Counted from the first letter of the stretch, positions 52,677 to 61,746 are shown. The stretch: DNA of 64,000 nt from Flavobacterium bernardetii (GCF_011305415.1 NZ_JAANOQ010000005.1:186001-250000); one strand, 5' to 3'. The notes: a model not told the origin generated them from the sequence alone. Numbers and translations are program-made.

Positions 52677-52712
52677 GTCAGGGTAAATATTTATATTTGC
52701 CCTTTCTTATTT
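52677..52712. repeat. Duplicated hairpin leader (copy 2)
   Basis: Same 32 bp as 51609-51640, placed 25 bp before the ATG at 52738. The hairpin arms are shorter here because the flanking GAAA is changed. Confidence 0.7.
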
Positions 52713-52737
52713 TAAAACCCTAACCTTATTTTTTATT

Positions 52738-54222
52738 ATGAAGTATTTTTTATTTTTATTCTCTATTTTCAGTTTTTCCCAATCTCCAACTTTTCAATGG
52801 TCTGAATCGTTTGATATAAAGCATTCCTATGATATTATTGGTGAAATAGATACTGATTTGTATTTTTCTTTTGTAAAAAACAACCAATTGAAGTTTTATG
52901 TTTTAGATAAAAACTTAACAAAAATTAAAGAAGGAAATTTATCATTTGATTGTGAGGATGCTTTGTTTCAATTTGATGACCCTACTTTGAAACAATATAC
53001 TAATTTAGAGTACGAAGTTGTTTCTGATAAAATCATTCATTTAGTTAGAAGTTTTGATGAAAAGAAAAATATTTTACAAATATATTATGGTTTATCAACT
53101 TCAGACTTATCAAAAAAAATAAAGTTGAATAAGGTTTTTGAAATTAATGAAATGGATAAAACCAGAAGAGGAGTAGTAATATCACAGGATAAATCAAAAA
53201 TTCTTTTTTTTTATAAAAAGAAACAAGAATTAACCTATAAAGTTTATGATAATACATTTACCAAAATTATTAATGAAGGAAATTACATTTTTCCTGTAAG
53301 CGATGATAAGAGTAAGTTTGAAAGTTTTAATGTAGACAATAATGGAAACATAATTTCAATTGTTTCAAAATTAAAAGAGAAAAATGATAAATTGAAAGGT
53401 TTTAGTGAAACCCAATATATTGCTTTTATTACTAAAAATAACCAAACAACAGAACCCATTACTTTTGATTTCAAAGGCTATGATATTTCTTATATCAACT
53501 GTTTTTTTACGACGCCTAATTCAGTAATTTTTACTGGTTTTTTGAATAGTTTAGACGGAAATAGCAAAGACAAAAGAGTTACAAGTAAAATGTTTTTCTC
53601 TAATTTTAGTAGTAATGATTATAAATTAGTGAATGAGAATTTAGTTAATGTAGACGGTTTATATCCTGAAAAAATTAACAACAAAGATGATTTTATGGCT
53701 TATGACATTAAAAATATTTATTATAAATCAAATGGCGGGTATTCTGTTGTTGCTGAACAGAATTATAATTATAGTGCTATGACATCTGGTTTTAATTCAC
53801 CGATGGTATCATATAGTTCTGTGAAAAAATATGGAGATATTGCAGTTATTAATTTTAAGAAAAATTTTGAAATTGAGAACACAACTAGAATCCCTAAACT
53901 TCAAAGTAATTTTTCAAATGTATCTATAGCATCTACGTTTAAAGATGATGTAATTTATGTTTTTTATGATGATTTAGCGGCAAATTTTGAATTGAAGAAT
54001 GAAGATGATTTGAAAAGAAATATTACTAAAGGGTTTGTTTCAAATTTAAAAGACAGATCAATTTTTTCTATTGTTGTTCAACCTGATGGAAAATATAAAA
54101 AGCACAAGATTTTTGATTATAAAAATGACAAGAGAGAACTTTTATTCAGAAATTCTTTTTATTTAAAAAACGGTAATTTCTTAACAAGAACATTTAACCA
54201 TATTGGTTTAATTAAATTATAA
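52738..54222 (+). CDS. Secreted beta-rich protein of unknown function
   Basis: A 494-aa exported protein with a short signal peptide (about 1-15, ending FSFSQS). The mature part is beta-rich, with repeated short strand/turn units such as LYFSFVKNNQLKFYVLDKNL and SKILFFYKKKQELTYKVYDN that suggest a propeller-like fold, but I can name no family. No T9SS sorting domain is seen at the C-terminus. It is followed by a very strong bidirectional terminator. Confidence 0.7.
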   Translation: MKYFLFLFSIFSFSQSPTFQWSESFDIKHSYDIIGEIDTDLYFSFVKNNQLKFYVLDKNLTKIKEGNLSFDCEDALFQFDDPTLKQYTNLEYEVVSDKIIHLVRSFDEKKNILQIYYGLSTSDLSKKIKLNKVFEINEMDKTRRGVVISQDKSKILFFYKKKQELTYKVYDNTFTKIINEGNYIFPVSDDKSKFESFNVDNNGNIISIVSKLKEKNDKLKGFSETQYIAFITKNNQTTEPITFDFKGYDISYINCFFTTPNSVIFTGFLNSLDGNSKDKRVTSKMFFSNFSSNDYKLVNENLVNVDGLYPEKINNKDDFMAYDIKNIYYKSNGGYSVVAEQNYNYSAMTSGFNSPMVSYSSVKKYGDIAVINFKKNFEIENTTRIPKLQSNFSNVSIASTFKDDVIYVFYDDLAANFELKNEDDLKRNITKGFVSNLKDRSIFSIVVQPDGKYKKHKIFDYKNDKRELLFRNSFYLKNGNFLTRTFNHIGLIKL

Positions 54223-54255
54223 AAAAAAGCCCTGAAATTTTCAGGGCTTTTTTTT
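54221..54255. terminator. Bidirectional intrinsic terminator
   Basis: A perfect 16-bp stem (54221-54236 with 54240-54255), 3-nt loop, with A8 and T9 tracts. It separates the convergent secreted-protein gene and gltX. Confidence 0.9.
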
Positions 54256-55757
54256 TATAAAGTATGTATCGTTTTTTCTATTCTGCTAACCGTTTCTGCT
54301 TTACCAATCATTTCAATAATATCAAACAAATGCGGTCCTTTTAATGCACCAACCAAGCTCAATCTTAAAGGTTGCATCACTTTACCCATTCCAATTTCAT
54401 TTGAAGTCATCCATTCTTTTAAAAGGGTTTCAATGTTTAGTGAAGTGAAATCTTCTATATTTTGTAATTGTTCGATTACTTGTTTCATTAATTCCGGAGT
54501 TTCTTCTTTCCAGTTTTTTGCAGCTTTTTCATCATACGATGTTGGTGCCACAAAAAAGTAATCTGATAAATCCCAAAGTTCCGTTACAAAATTCGCACGT
54601 TCTTTAATGGAAGCAACTACTCTTGTAATATCTAATGATGTTGAAATTCCTTTTTCTTCTAAGATAACTTTAAATGCTTCTGCTAAACTTTCATCCGTTT
54701 GTTTTTGTAAATATTGGTGATTGAACCATTTGTTTTTCTCTGGATCAAACTTCGCACCCGATTTATGAATACGTTTTAAATCGAACTTTTCTACTAACTC
54801 TGCTAATGAAAATATTTCTTGTTCCGTTCCGTCATTCCAACCTAATAAAGCTAAAAAGTTAATTACTGCTTCTGGGAAAAATCCTGCTTCTTTATACCCT
54901 TTCGAAGTTCCTTCCGCTGTTTTCCATTCTAAAGGAAACACTGGAAATCCTAATTTATCTCCATCACGCTTACTTAATTTTCCATTACCAACAGGTTTTA
55001 AAATCAAAGGTAAATGTGCAAATTCTGGCGCTTCCCAACCAAATGCTCGGTATAACATAACGTGTAATGGCATAGAAGGTAACCATTCTTCACCTCTAAT
55101 TACGTGCGAAGTTTCCATCAAATGATCATCAACAATATTCGCTAAATGATACGTTGGCATTCCGTCCGACTTAAACAAAACTTTATCGTCTAATAAATTC
55201 GTTTCAAAATTTACTTCACCACGAATGATATCTTGTAAATGCAACGTTTCATTAACTGGAGTTTTAAAACGAATGACATAATGTTCTCCATTTGCAATTC
55301 TTGCTTCTACAATTTCACGTGAAATATTTAAAGAAGTATCTAAAGTTTCTCTAACCGTATGATTATAAATAAATGTTTTACCATCTGTTTCTGCATGCTT
55401 ACGTAATTCATCTAATTTCTCAGAAGAATCAAACGCATAATACGCCGAACCAGAATTGATTAATTCATCTGCATATTGTTTGTACATTTCTTTTCTATCC
55501 GATTGACGGTAAGGTCCAAATTTTTCATTCTTTCCAATGGTTTCATCAGGTGCAATTCCTAACCATTCTAAAGCTTCAAAAATATAAGCTTCTGCTTCCG
55601 CTACAAAACGAGTTTGGTCTGTATCTTCTATTCTAATATAGAAAGTTCCACCGTGTTTTTTGGCAAATAAATAATTAAAAAGCGCGGTTCTTACACCACC
55701 AATATGTAAAGGTCCTGTAGGACTAGGAGCAAATCGTACTCTAACTGGTTTTGACAT
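54255..55757 (-). CDS. gltX: Glutamate--tRNA ligase
   Basis: A 500-aa class I synthetase that charges tRNA-Glu. It has the HIGH motif FAPSPTGPLHIGGVRTALFNYL and the KMSKS-type KLSKRDG. The longer open frame starts at 55838, but its first 27 residues are a translation of the iterated GGAAGTT tract; the ATG at 55757 gives MSKPVRVRFAPSPTG and lies 18 bp after a TATCTTTG -7 box. Length and domains are normal. Confidence 0.95.
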   Translation of the reverse strand: MSKPVRVRFAPSPTGPLHIGGVRTALFNYLFAKKHGGTFYIRIEDTDQTRFVAEAEAYIFEALEWLGIAPDETIGKNEKFGPYRQSDRKEMYKQYADELINSGSAYYAFDSSEKLDELRKHAETDGKTFIYNHTVRETLDTSLNISREIVEARIANGEHYVIRFKTPVNETLHLQDIIRGEVNFETNLLDDKVLFKSDGMPTYHLANIVDDHLMETSHVIRGEEWLPSMPLHVMLYRAFGWEAPEFAHLPLILKPVGNGKLSKRDGDKLGFPVFPLEWKTAEGTSKGYKEAGFFPEAVINFLALLGWNDGTEQEIFSLAELVEKFDLKRIHKSGAKFDPEKNKWFNHQYLQKQTDESLAEAFKVILEEKGISTSLDITRVVASIKERANFVTELWDLSDYFFVAPTSYDEKAAKNWKEETPELMKQVIEQLQNIEDFTSLNIETLLKEWMTSNEIGMGKVMQPLRLSLVGALKGPHLFDIIEMIGKAETVSRIEKTIHTL

Positions 55758-55774
55758 TGTTGTAATTTTTTTGG

Positions 55775-55782
55775 CAAAGATA
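55775..55782 (-). promoter_or_regulatory. -7 promoter box for gltX
   Basis: TATCTTTG on the minus strand (55782-55775), 18 bp before the ATG at 55757; same box as glnS. Confidence 0.6.
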
Positions 55783-55785
55783 AAA

Positions 55786-55822
55786 GGAAGTTGGAAGTTA
55801 GGAGTTAGAAGTTGGAAGTTTT
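55786..55822. repeat. Iterated GGAAGTT tract
   Basis: Units GGAAGTT, GGAAGTTA, GGAGTTA, GAAGTT and GGAAGTT follow one another upstream of gltX. Non-coding micro-repeat. Confidence 0.5.
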
Positions 55823-55934
55823 TTTTCTGTTTCATCACATTATTAACATTTTATACAACTATTAACTTTTTACTCTTGACTAATTGCTTAAAATTTTTGT
55901 AATTTTATCAGTTATAAACAATTGATTAACAATT

Positions 55935-58900
55935 TTGGAGAAGAAAGCACTAATTTACGATAAACTGGAAGGTTTTATCAAGAAGTTTTACACCAATGAG
56001 TTGATAAAAGGAGTAATTCTTTTTATTGCTATTGGCTTGTTGTATTTTATTTTCACTTTTTTGATTGAATATTTTCTTTGGTTTTCCACTCAAGGAAGAA
56101 CCATTTTGTTTTGGTTGTTTATTAGCGTGCAAGTTTTCTTGTTGTCCAAATTCATTTTACTTCCGTTATTCAAATTATTTAAAATTCAAAAAGGTTTAGA
56201 CTATACAGAAGCTTCAAAAATTATTGGAACACATTTCGACGAAGTCAAAGACAAGTTGCTAAATTTTTTACAATTAGCCAACACAGCAACTCCTACAGAA
56301 TTGGTTTTAGCTTCTATCGAACAAAAAGCAAATAGTTTACAACCGATTCCGTTTTCGAACGCTATTAATTTCAATAAAAACAAAAAGTATTTACCGTTTG
56401 CGTTAATTCCTTTGTTGTTTATTTTGTTCTTTTTTATCTCTGGAAATTCAGATATTATTTCTAAAAGTTTTGCACGAGTTGTTCATTACGATAAGAACTT
56501 CGAAAAACCAGCCGCTTTTAAATTTGAGATTAATTCCAACAATTTAAACGTCGAACAAAACAAATCGTTCAAGTTGGTAGTTAAAACAGTTGGAACTGTG
56601 ATTCCTCAAAACGCTTCTATTATTATTAACAACGAAGAATATTTTTTAGAAAACACGTCTCCAGGAAATTTTACGTACCAATTTGATAATGTTCAAAAGG
56701 ATATTTCTTTTCATTTTAAATCGAATGAAATTACTTCTGCCGATTATGTGTTGAATGTGGTTAACGTTCCAACGATTTCTTCGTTCACGATGCAATTGAA
56801 TTTTCCGAAATATTTAGGAAAGAAACCAGAAGTTATTCAAGGAACTGGAAATGCTGTTCTTCCAGAAGGAACTATCGTAACTTGGAAATTGAATACATTA
56901 GCTACAACCGAAGTTAAATTCAAGAAAGATTCTTTGTCAACTTTATTTTCGAAAAGTAATAATCAATTTACTCTTTCGAAACGAATTGTAAATAACACCG
57001 ATTATCAAATTTCGATTTCAAACAAACAATTAAAAAACCACGAAAACTTACAATATAAATTAACGATTTTAAAAGATCAGTTTCCAAGTATTTCTGCTAC
57101 GGAAACTCCGGATAGTTTAAAATTAAAACAAAAAGTAATTATCGGACAAGTTTCTGATGATTATGGTTTGTCTAAATTACAAGTTGTTTATTACGATAAA
57201 AACAAACCAAATGTTGTGTATAGAAAAGGTTTAGTTTTAAAAAGTAAGGTTGTAGATCAGTTTGTGTATTCGTTTCCTGATGGAATTGTTTTACAACAAG
57301 GTATAAATTACGATTATTACTTTGAAGTATTTGATAATGATGTAGTTAATGGTTTAAAATCATCAAAATCTTCTGTTTTTTCTCATTCTGAGTTAACTCA
57401 AGAACAAAAAGAGCAAAAATCGTTACAAGAACAGCAATCGAACATCAACAGTTTACAAAAAGCATTGGATAATCAAGACAAGCAATTTGATGAATTAGAG
57501 AAATTAAAAAAATTAGATAAGCAAAAAGATAACTTAGATTATAAAGACCAAAAGAAGATTCAAGATTTTATCAATCGTCAAAAACAACAAGACGAAATGA
57601 TGAAAGAATTCTCTGAAAAGATGAAGGAAAATCTGGAGCAATTTAAACCAGAACAAAAAGATGAAATGAAACAAGAGCTTTTAAATCGTTTAGAAAAGAA
57701 TGAAAAAGAAGCGGCCAAAAACGAAAAGCTTTTAAAGGAATTAGAAGAGCTGACTAAGAAATTAGAGAAGGAAGAATTGTTTGACAAAGCAGACAAATTA
57801 AAACAACAAGCAAAGACGCAACAAAAATCTTTAGAGCAATTGGTAGAATTAACCAAGCGTTATTATGTGGAACAAAAAGCAGAACAGTTATCTGATAAGT
57901 TAGATAAGCTTGCAGATAAACAAGACAAACTTGCTGAGAAAGAAACTCCAACTAAAGAAGAGCAAGAAAAATTATCTAAAGAGTTTGAGGATTTGAAAAA
58001 AGAACTAGATGATTTAGATAAAGAAAATAAGGAATTGAAAGATCCAATGGAGATTCCAAATGATAAAGAGGATCAAAAAGATGTCGATCAAGAACAAGAA
58101 AAAGCAGAAGATAATTTAGAGAAGAAAGATAGTAAATCTGCAAAAAAGAATCAGAAATCGGCTGCTCAGAAGATGAAAGAAATGAGTAAAAAAATGTCTG
58201 AATCGATGTCGTCTGGAGAAATGGAAGACAATCAAGAAGACGCTAAAGTGTTACGTCAAATCTTAGATAACTTATTATCGTTTTCTTTTGATCAAGAAAA
58301 ATTAATGAAGCAATTTAAAACGGTTGCTAATTCAAAATCCAATGTAAGTGTATTGTTGAAAAACCAACATGATTTAAAAACACAATTCAAACATGTAGAT
58401 GATAGTTTGTTTTCTTTGTCTTTACGTCAACCAAAGTTATCTGATTTGGTTTTAAAAGAAGTGGAAGAAATCCATTATAATTTAGATAAATCTATTGAGA
58501 ATCTAGTTTCTACAAATCGTGGAAAAGGTATTTCTCACCAACAATTTACATTATCTTCTGCTAATAAGTTAGCAGATTATTTAAGTAATGTTCAAAGTGA
58601 TATGAACATGAGTTCCTCTTCTTCAAGTGGTGCCGGAAAGCCTAAACCAGGAAAAGGAAAAGGCAGTCAATTATCAGATATTATTTCGAAACAAAAAGGA
58701 TTAGGTGATAAAATCAAAGATGGAATACCAAAACCTGGTCAAGGAAAGAAGCCTGGTGAAGGAGAAAAACCAGGACAAGGTAAGAAACCTGGAGAGCAAG
58801 GCCAAGGCGGTTCTCAAGGAAATGATGGAAAAGATGGTGAAGGTGATGCAGGAAAATTATTAGAGATTATCAAAGAACAACAAGAGTTACGTGAATCGTT

Positions 58901-59252
58901 ACAAAACGAATTGGAGAAAAATGGTATGGGTGGAAACGGTCAAAACGCTGTGAAACAAATGAAGGATTTAGAAAAGCAATTAATCAATAAAGGATTGACT
59001 CAAGACAATATCAATAGAGCTTTGCAGATCAATCATGAATTATTAAAATTAGAATCAGCTTTAAAACAACAAGGTCAAGATACCAAAAGAGAATCGAATA
59101 CTAACAAAAAAGATTTCCTTGGTACGAACAAACCCTTACCTCCTGCTCTATTAAATTATTTAAAAAGTGTTGAAATATTAAACAGACAAAGCCTACCTTT
59201 GCAACCCAATTTTAATAACAAAGTACAACAATATTTTAAAAGCAATGATTAG
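55935..59252 (+). CDS. DUF4175 family large membrane/coiled-coil protein
   Basis: A 1105-aa protein. N-terminal membrane helices (about 25-48, 54-75 and 153-170) are followed by a beta-rich periplasmic region to about residue 480, then a very long charged coiled coil (about 480-780, rich in Glu, Lys and Gln) and a Gly-Lys-Pro-rich low-complexity stretch (about 895-970). I recognise DUF4175, a family of unknown function. Translation starts at a TTG (55935), as no ATG is near. It overlaps ybeY by 8 bp, so they are probably one unit. It could span or brace the envelope, which is inference from the architecture. Confidence 0.78.
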   Translation: MEKKALIYDKLEGFIKKFYTNELIKGVILFIAIGLLYFIFTFLIEYFLWFSTQGRTILFWLFISVQVFLLSKFILLPLFKLFKIQKGLDYTEASKIIGTHFDEVKDKLLNFLQLANTATPTELVLASIEQKANSLQPIPFSNAINFNKNKKYLPFALIPLLFILFFFISGNSDIISKSFARVVHYDKNFEKPAAFKFEINSNNLNVEQNKSFKLVVKTVGTVIPQNASIIINNEEYFLENTSPGNFTYQFDNVQKDISFHFKSNEITSADYVLNVVNVPTISSFTMQLNFPKYLGKKPEVIQGTGNAVLPEGTIVTWKLNTLATTEVKFKKDSLSTLFSKSNNQFTLSKRIVNNTDYQISISNKQLKNHENLQYKLTILKDQFPSISATETPDSLKLKQKVIIGQVSDDYGLSKLQVVYYDKNKPNVVYRKGLVLKSKVVDQFVYSFPDGIVLQQGINYDYYFEVFDNDVVNGLKSSKSSVFSHSELTQEQKEQKSLQEQQSNINSLQKALDNQDKQFDELEKLKKLDKQKDNLDYKDQKKIQDFINRQKQQDEMMKEFSEKMKENLEQFKPEQKDEMKQELLNRLEKNEKEAAKNEKLLKELEELTKKLEKEELFDKADKLKQQAKTQQKSLEQLVELTKRYYVEQKAEQLSDKLDKLADKQDKLAEKETPTKEEQEKLSKEFEDLKKELDDLDKENKELKDPMEIPNDKEDQKDVDQEQEKAEDNLEKKDSKSAKKNQKSAAQKMKEMSKKMSESMSSGEMEDNQEDAKVLRQILDNLLSFSFDQEKLMKQFKTVANSKSNVSVLLKNQHDLKTQFKHVDDSLFSLSLRQPKLSDLVLKEVEEIHYNLDKSIENLVSTNRGKGISHQQFTLSSANKLADYLSNVQSDMNMSSSSSSGAGKPKPGKGKGSQLSDIISKQKGLGDKIKDGIPKPGQGKKPGEGEKPGQGKKPGEQGQGGSQGNDGKDGEGDAGKLLEIIKEQQELRESLQNELEKNGMGGNGQNAVKQMKDLEKQLINKGLTQDNINRALQINHELLKLESALKQQGQDTKRESNTNKKDFLGTNKPLPPALLNYLKSVEILNRQSLPLQPNFNNKVQQYFKSND

Positions 59253-59664
59253 TTTTAATTACGAATCGGATTTTAGTTTAGAACAAGAAGAGGTTTATGC
59301 TTCTTGGATAGAAACTATTGTTGAATCTGAGAATAAAATTTTAGGTGAAATTTCATATATCTTTTGTGATGATGAATACCTTCATAGTATTAATATGCAG
59401 TATTTAAATCACGACACATTAACAGATATCATTAGTTTTGATTATACTGAAGGCGATATTATTAGTGGTGATATTTTCGTTTCAATTGAAAGAGTTGAAG
59501 ATAACGCAAAAGATTTTAACGTGCCTTTTGATGAAGAATTAAAACGTGTTTTAGCTCATGGAGTTTTACATTATTGCGGGTATAAAGACAAGTCTGATGA
59601 AGATGCTTTATTAATGCGTACTAAAGAAGAAGAAAAAATAAAATTGTTCCACGTGGAACTTTAA
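59245..59664 (+). CDS. ybeY: rRNA maturation endoribonuclease
   Basis: A 139-aa metal-dependent RNase that processes 16S rRNA ends and takes part in ribosome quality control. The zinc motif reads HGVLHYCGYKDKSDED: the first two His are present, while the third ligand, His in most bacteria (HGxLHLxGYDH), is Asp. I recall this variant in other Bacteroidota. The N-terminal SYIFCDDEYLHSIN and the central DIISFDY are typical. It overlaps the DUF4175 gene by 8 bp. Its last codons (FHVE) overlap a parS-like palindrome. Confidence 0.92.
   Translation: MISFNYESDFSLEQEEVYASWIETIVESENKILGEISYIFCDDEYLHSINMQYLNHDTLTDIISFDYTEGDIISGDIFVSIERVEDNAKDFNVPFDEELKRVLAHGVLHYCGYKDKSDEDALLMRTKEEEKIKLFHVEL
59645..59660. 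other. parS-like site 1
   Basis: TGTTCCACGTGGAACT, with a perfect 14-bp palindrome (59646-59659), overlapping the ybeY 3' end. It matches the ParB-binding consensus TGTTNCACGTGNAACA at 15 of 16 positions counting variable bases. Confidence 0.85.
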
Positions 59665-59683
59665 TATAATAACTTAAGTTTTT

Positions 59684-59699
59684 TGTTCCACGTGGAACA
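59684..59699. other. parS-like site 2
   Basis: TGTTCCACGTGGAACA, a perfect 16-bp palindrome, 39 bp after site 1 in the ybeY-mnmG gap. Confidence 0.9.
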
Positions 59700-59723
59700 A
59701 AAAATTTTTAAAATCAATCCATG

Positions 59724-59739
59724 TGTTTCACGTGGAACA
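59724..59739. other. parS-like site 3
   Basis: TGTTTCACGTGGAACA, one mismatched base pair, 40 bp after site 2 and 7 bp before the mnmG ATG. Confidence 0.87.
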
Positions 59740-59745
59740 AAAAAT

Positions 59746-61617
59746 ATGTTTCAAGAAAAATATGATGTAATTGTTGTTGGTGCGGGTCATGCTGGTTGTG
59801 AAGCCGCTGCTGCTGCTGCAAACATGGGATGCTCCACTTTGTTGGTTACAATGAATCTTCAAAACATCGCACAGATGTCGTGTAATCCTGCTATGGGAGG
59901 AATCGCAAAAGGACAAATTGTGCGTGAAATTGATGCGTTGGGTGGTTATTCTGGAATTGTTTCTGATTTGACCGCCATCCAATTCAAGATGTTGAACCTT
60001 TCAAAAGGTCCAGCGATGTGGTCGCCAAGATGTCAATCCGACAGAATGCGTTTCGCAGAAGAATGGAGAATGATGTTAGAAGGAACTCCAAATTTAGATT
60101 TTTACCAAGAAATGGTTTCTGGAATTTTATCAGAAGGTAATGAAATTGTCGGAATCAAAACTTCTCTTGGTTTGGAGATTAAAGCCAAAACAGTTGTGTT
60201 AACGAATGGAACTTTCTTGAACGGATTAATTCATATCGGCGACAAGCAATTTGGCGGTGGTCGTGCTGGTGAAAGTGCTTCTTTCGGAATTACAGAAGAT
60301 TTATTGAAAATGGGTTTCGAATCAGGAAGAATGAAAACTGGAACGCCTCCTCGTGTTGATGGTCGTTCTTTAGATTATTCTAAAATGATCGAACAACCTG
60401 GTGATGTCAATCCTTCAAAATTTTCGTATTCAGATATCACTAAACCATTAACAGAACAACGTTCTTGTTATATGACGTATACTTCAGAAACGGTTCACGA
60501 TCTTTTACGTGAAGGTTTTGACAGAAGTCCAATGTTCAACGGTAGAATAAAATCTATCGGACCAAGATATTGTCCGTCTATTGAAGATAAAATTAATCGC
60601 TTCGCAGATAAAGATCGCCATCAGCTTTTTGTAGAGCCAGAAGGTTGGCATACATGTGAAGTCTATGTAAATGGATTTTCAACATCTCTTCCAGAAGAAG
60701 TGCAATTTAAAGCGTTACGTTCTGTTGAAGGATTTGAAAAAGTAAAATTCTTCCGTCCTGGTTATGCGATTGAATACGACTACTTCCCTCCTACGCAATT
60801 GAAACATACTTTAGAAACAAAATTAATTAACGGTTTATATTTCGCTGGACAAATTAATGGAACTACAGGTTATGAAGAAGCGGCTTCTCAAGGTTTAATG
60901 GCAGGAATAAATGCTGCATTAAAAGTGCAAGAAAAAGAACCTTTAATTTTAAAACGTGACGAAGCTTATATTGGAGTTTTAATTGACGATTTAATTACGA
61001 AAGGAACAGAAGAACCTTATCGTATGTTTACTTCTCGTGCAGAATATAGAACGTTACTTCGACAAGATAATGCTGATTTACGTTTGACTCCAAAAGGTTT
61101 TGCAATTGGTTTAGCTAAACCAGAACGTTTAAAAAGAATGGAATATAAATTAGACGCTTCAGATAAGTTTGTCACTTTCTTTAAAGAAACAAGTGTAAAA
61201 GCTGCTGTAGCGAATCCAATTTTAGAATCGAAAGGTTCTAGTCTAATGACGCAAGGTGATAAAATGTTTAAAGTTTTTTCTCGTCCGCAAATTGATTTAG
61301 AAGATATTTTAAAATTTGAAGCCGTTACTGATTATATTACAGAACATGATTTAGATCAAGAAGTCATTGAGCAAGCAGAAATTCAAGTGAAATATTCTGG
61401 TTATATCGAAAAAGAAAAAGTACATGCAGATAAAGTGAATCGTTTAGAAGATGTTCGTATTCCAGATAATTACGATTTCGATAAAATAAAAGCGCTTTCT
61501 ATCGAAGCACGTCAGAAACTCACAAAAATACGTCCAACTACAATTGCACAAGCCTCAAGAATTAGCGGAGTTTCTCCAAGTGATATTTCTGTATTATTAA
61601 TTCATATGGGAAGATAA
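59746..61617 (+). CDS. mnmG: tRNA uridine 5-carboxymethylaminomethyl modification enzyme
   Basis: A 623-aa FAD enzyme that, with MnmE, modifies the wobble uridine of several tRNAs. The FAD motif YDVIVVGAGHAGCEAAAAAA starts the protein; CNPAMGGIAKGQIVREIDAL and GMKTGTPPR-type sequence (RMKTGTPPRVDGRS) follow, as does the C-terminal helical MnmE-binding domain. The ATG at 59746 is chosen because the longer frame from 59683 only translates two parS sites. In many bacteria mnmG (gidA) lies near the chromosome origin. Confidence 0.96.
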   Translation: MFQEKYDVIVVGAGHAGCEAAAAAANMGCSTLLVTMNLQNIAQMSCNPAMGGIAKGQIVREIDALGGYSGIVSDLTAIQFKMLNLSKGPAMWSPRCQSDRMRFAEEWRMMLEGTPNLDFYQEMVSGILSEGNEIVGIKTSLGLEIKAKTVVLTNGTFLNGLIHIGDKQFGGGRAGESASFGITEDLLKMGFESGRMKTGTPPRVDGRSLDYSKMIEQPGDVNPSKFSYSDITKPLTEQRSCYMTYTSETVHDLLREGFDRSPMFNGRIKSIGPRYCPSIEDKINRFADKDRHQLFVEPEGWHTCEVYVNGFSTSLPEEVQFKALRSVEGFEKVKFFRPGYAIEYDYFPPTQLKHTLETKLINGLYFAGQINGTTGYEEAASQGLMAGINAALKVQEKEPLILKRDEAYIGVLIDDLITKGTEEPYRMFTSRAEYRTLLRQDNADLRLTPKGFAIGLAKPERLKRMEYKLDASDKFVTFFKETSVKAAVANPILESKGSSLMTQGDKMFKVFSRPQIDLEDILKFEAVTDYITEHDLDQEVIEQAEIQVKYSGYIEKEKVHADKVNRLEDVRIPDNYDFDKIKALSIEARQKLTKIRPTTIAQASRISGVSPSDISVLLIHMGR

Positions 61618-61633
61618 ACATATTTATGATTTG

Positions 61634-61684
61634 CGATTTTGGATTTGCGATTTAAACGTTACGTAAATCTCAAATCTAAAATCG
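61634..61684. repeat. Hairpin between mnmG and methyltransferase
   Basis: Arms 61634-61653 and 61665-61684 pair over 20 bp with two mismatches; the loop is 11 nt. The arms are built from GATTTGCGATTT-type words. Confidence 0.65.
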
Positions 61685-61693
61685 TAACTTTTA

Positions 61694-61709
61694 TGTTCCA
61701 CGTGAAACA
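61694..61709. other. parS-like site 4
   Basis: TGTTCCACGTGAAACA, one mismatched base pair, in the 129-bp mnmG-methyltransferase gap. Confidence 0.87.
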
Positions 61710-61746
61710 ATCTTGTCAAAGCCTATAAATAAAGACCAAATAGAAA

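Noticed and set aside
55758..55838. 27-residue N-terminal extension of gltX
   Set aside because: It translates the GGAAGTT repeat tract and would include the -7 promoter box.
57578..57951. Minus-strand Ser/Phe/Cys-rich open frames within the DUF4175 gene
   Set aside because: They are antisense readings of the Glu/Lys/Gln-rich coiled-coil codons.
59683..59745. N-terminal extension of mnmG beginning FHVEQ
   Set aside because: It only translates two parS palindromes and the spacer; the family N-terminus starts at the ATG at 59746.
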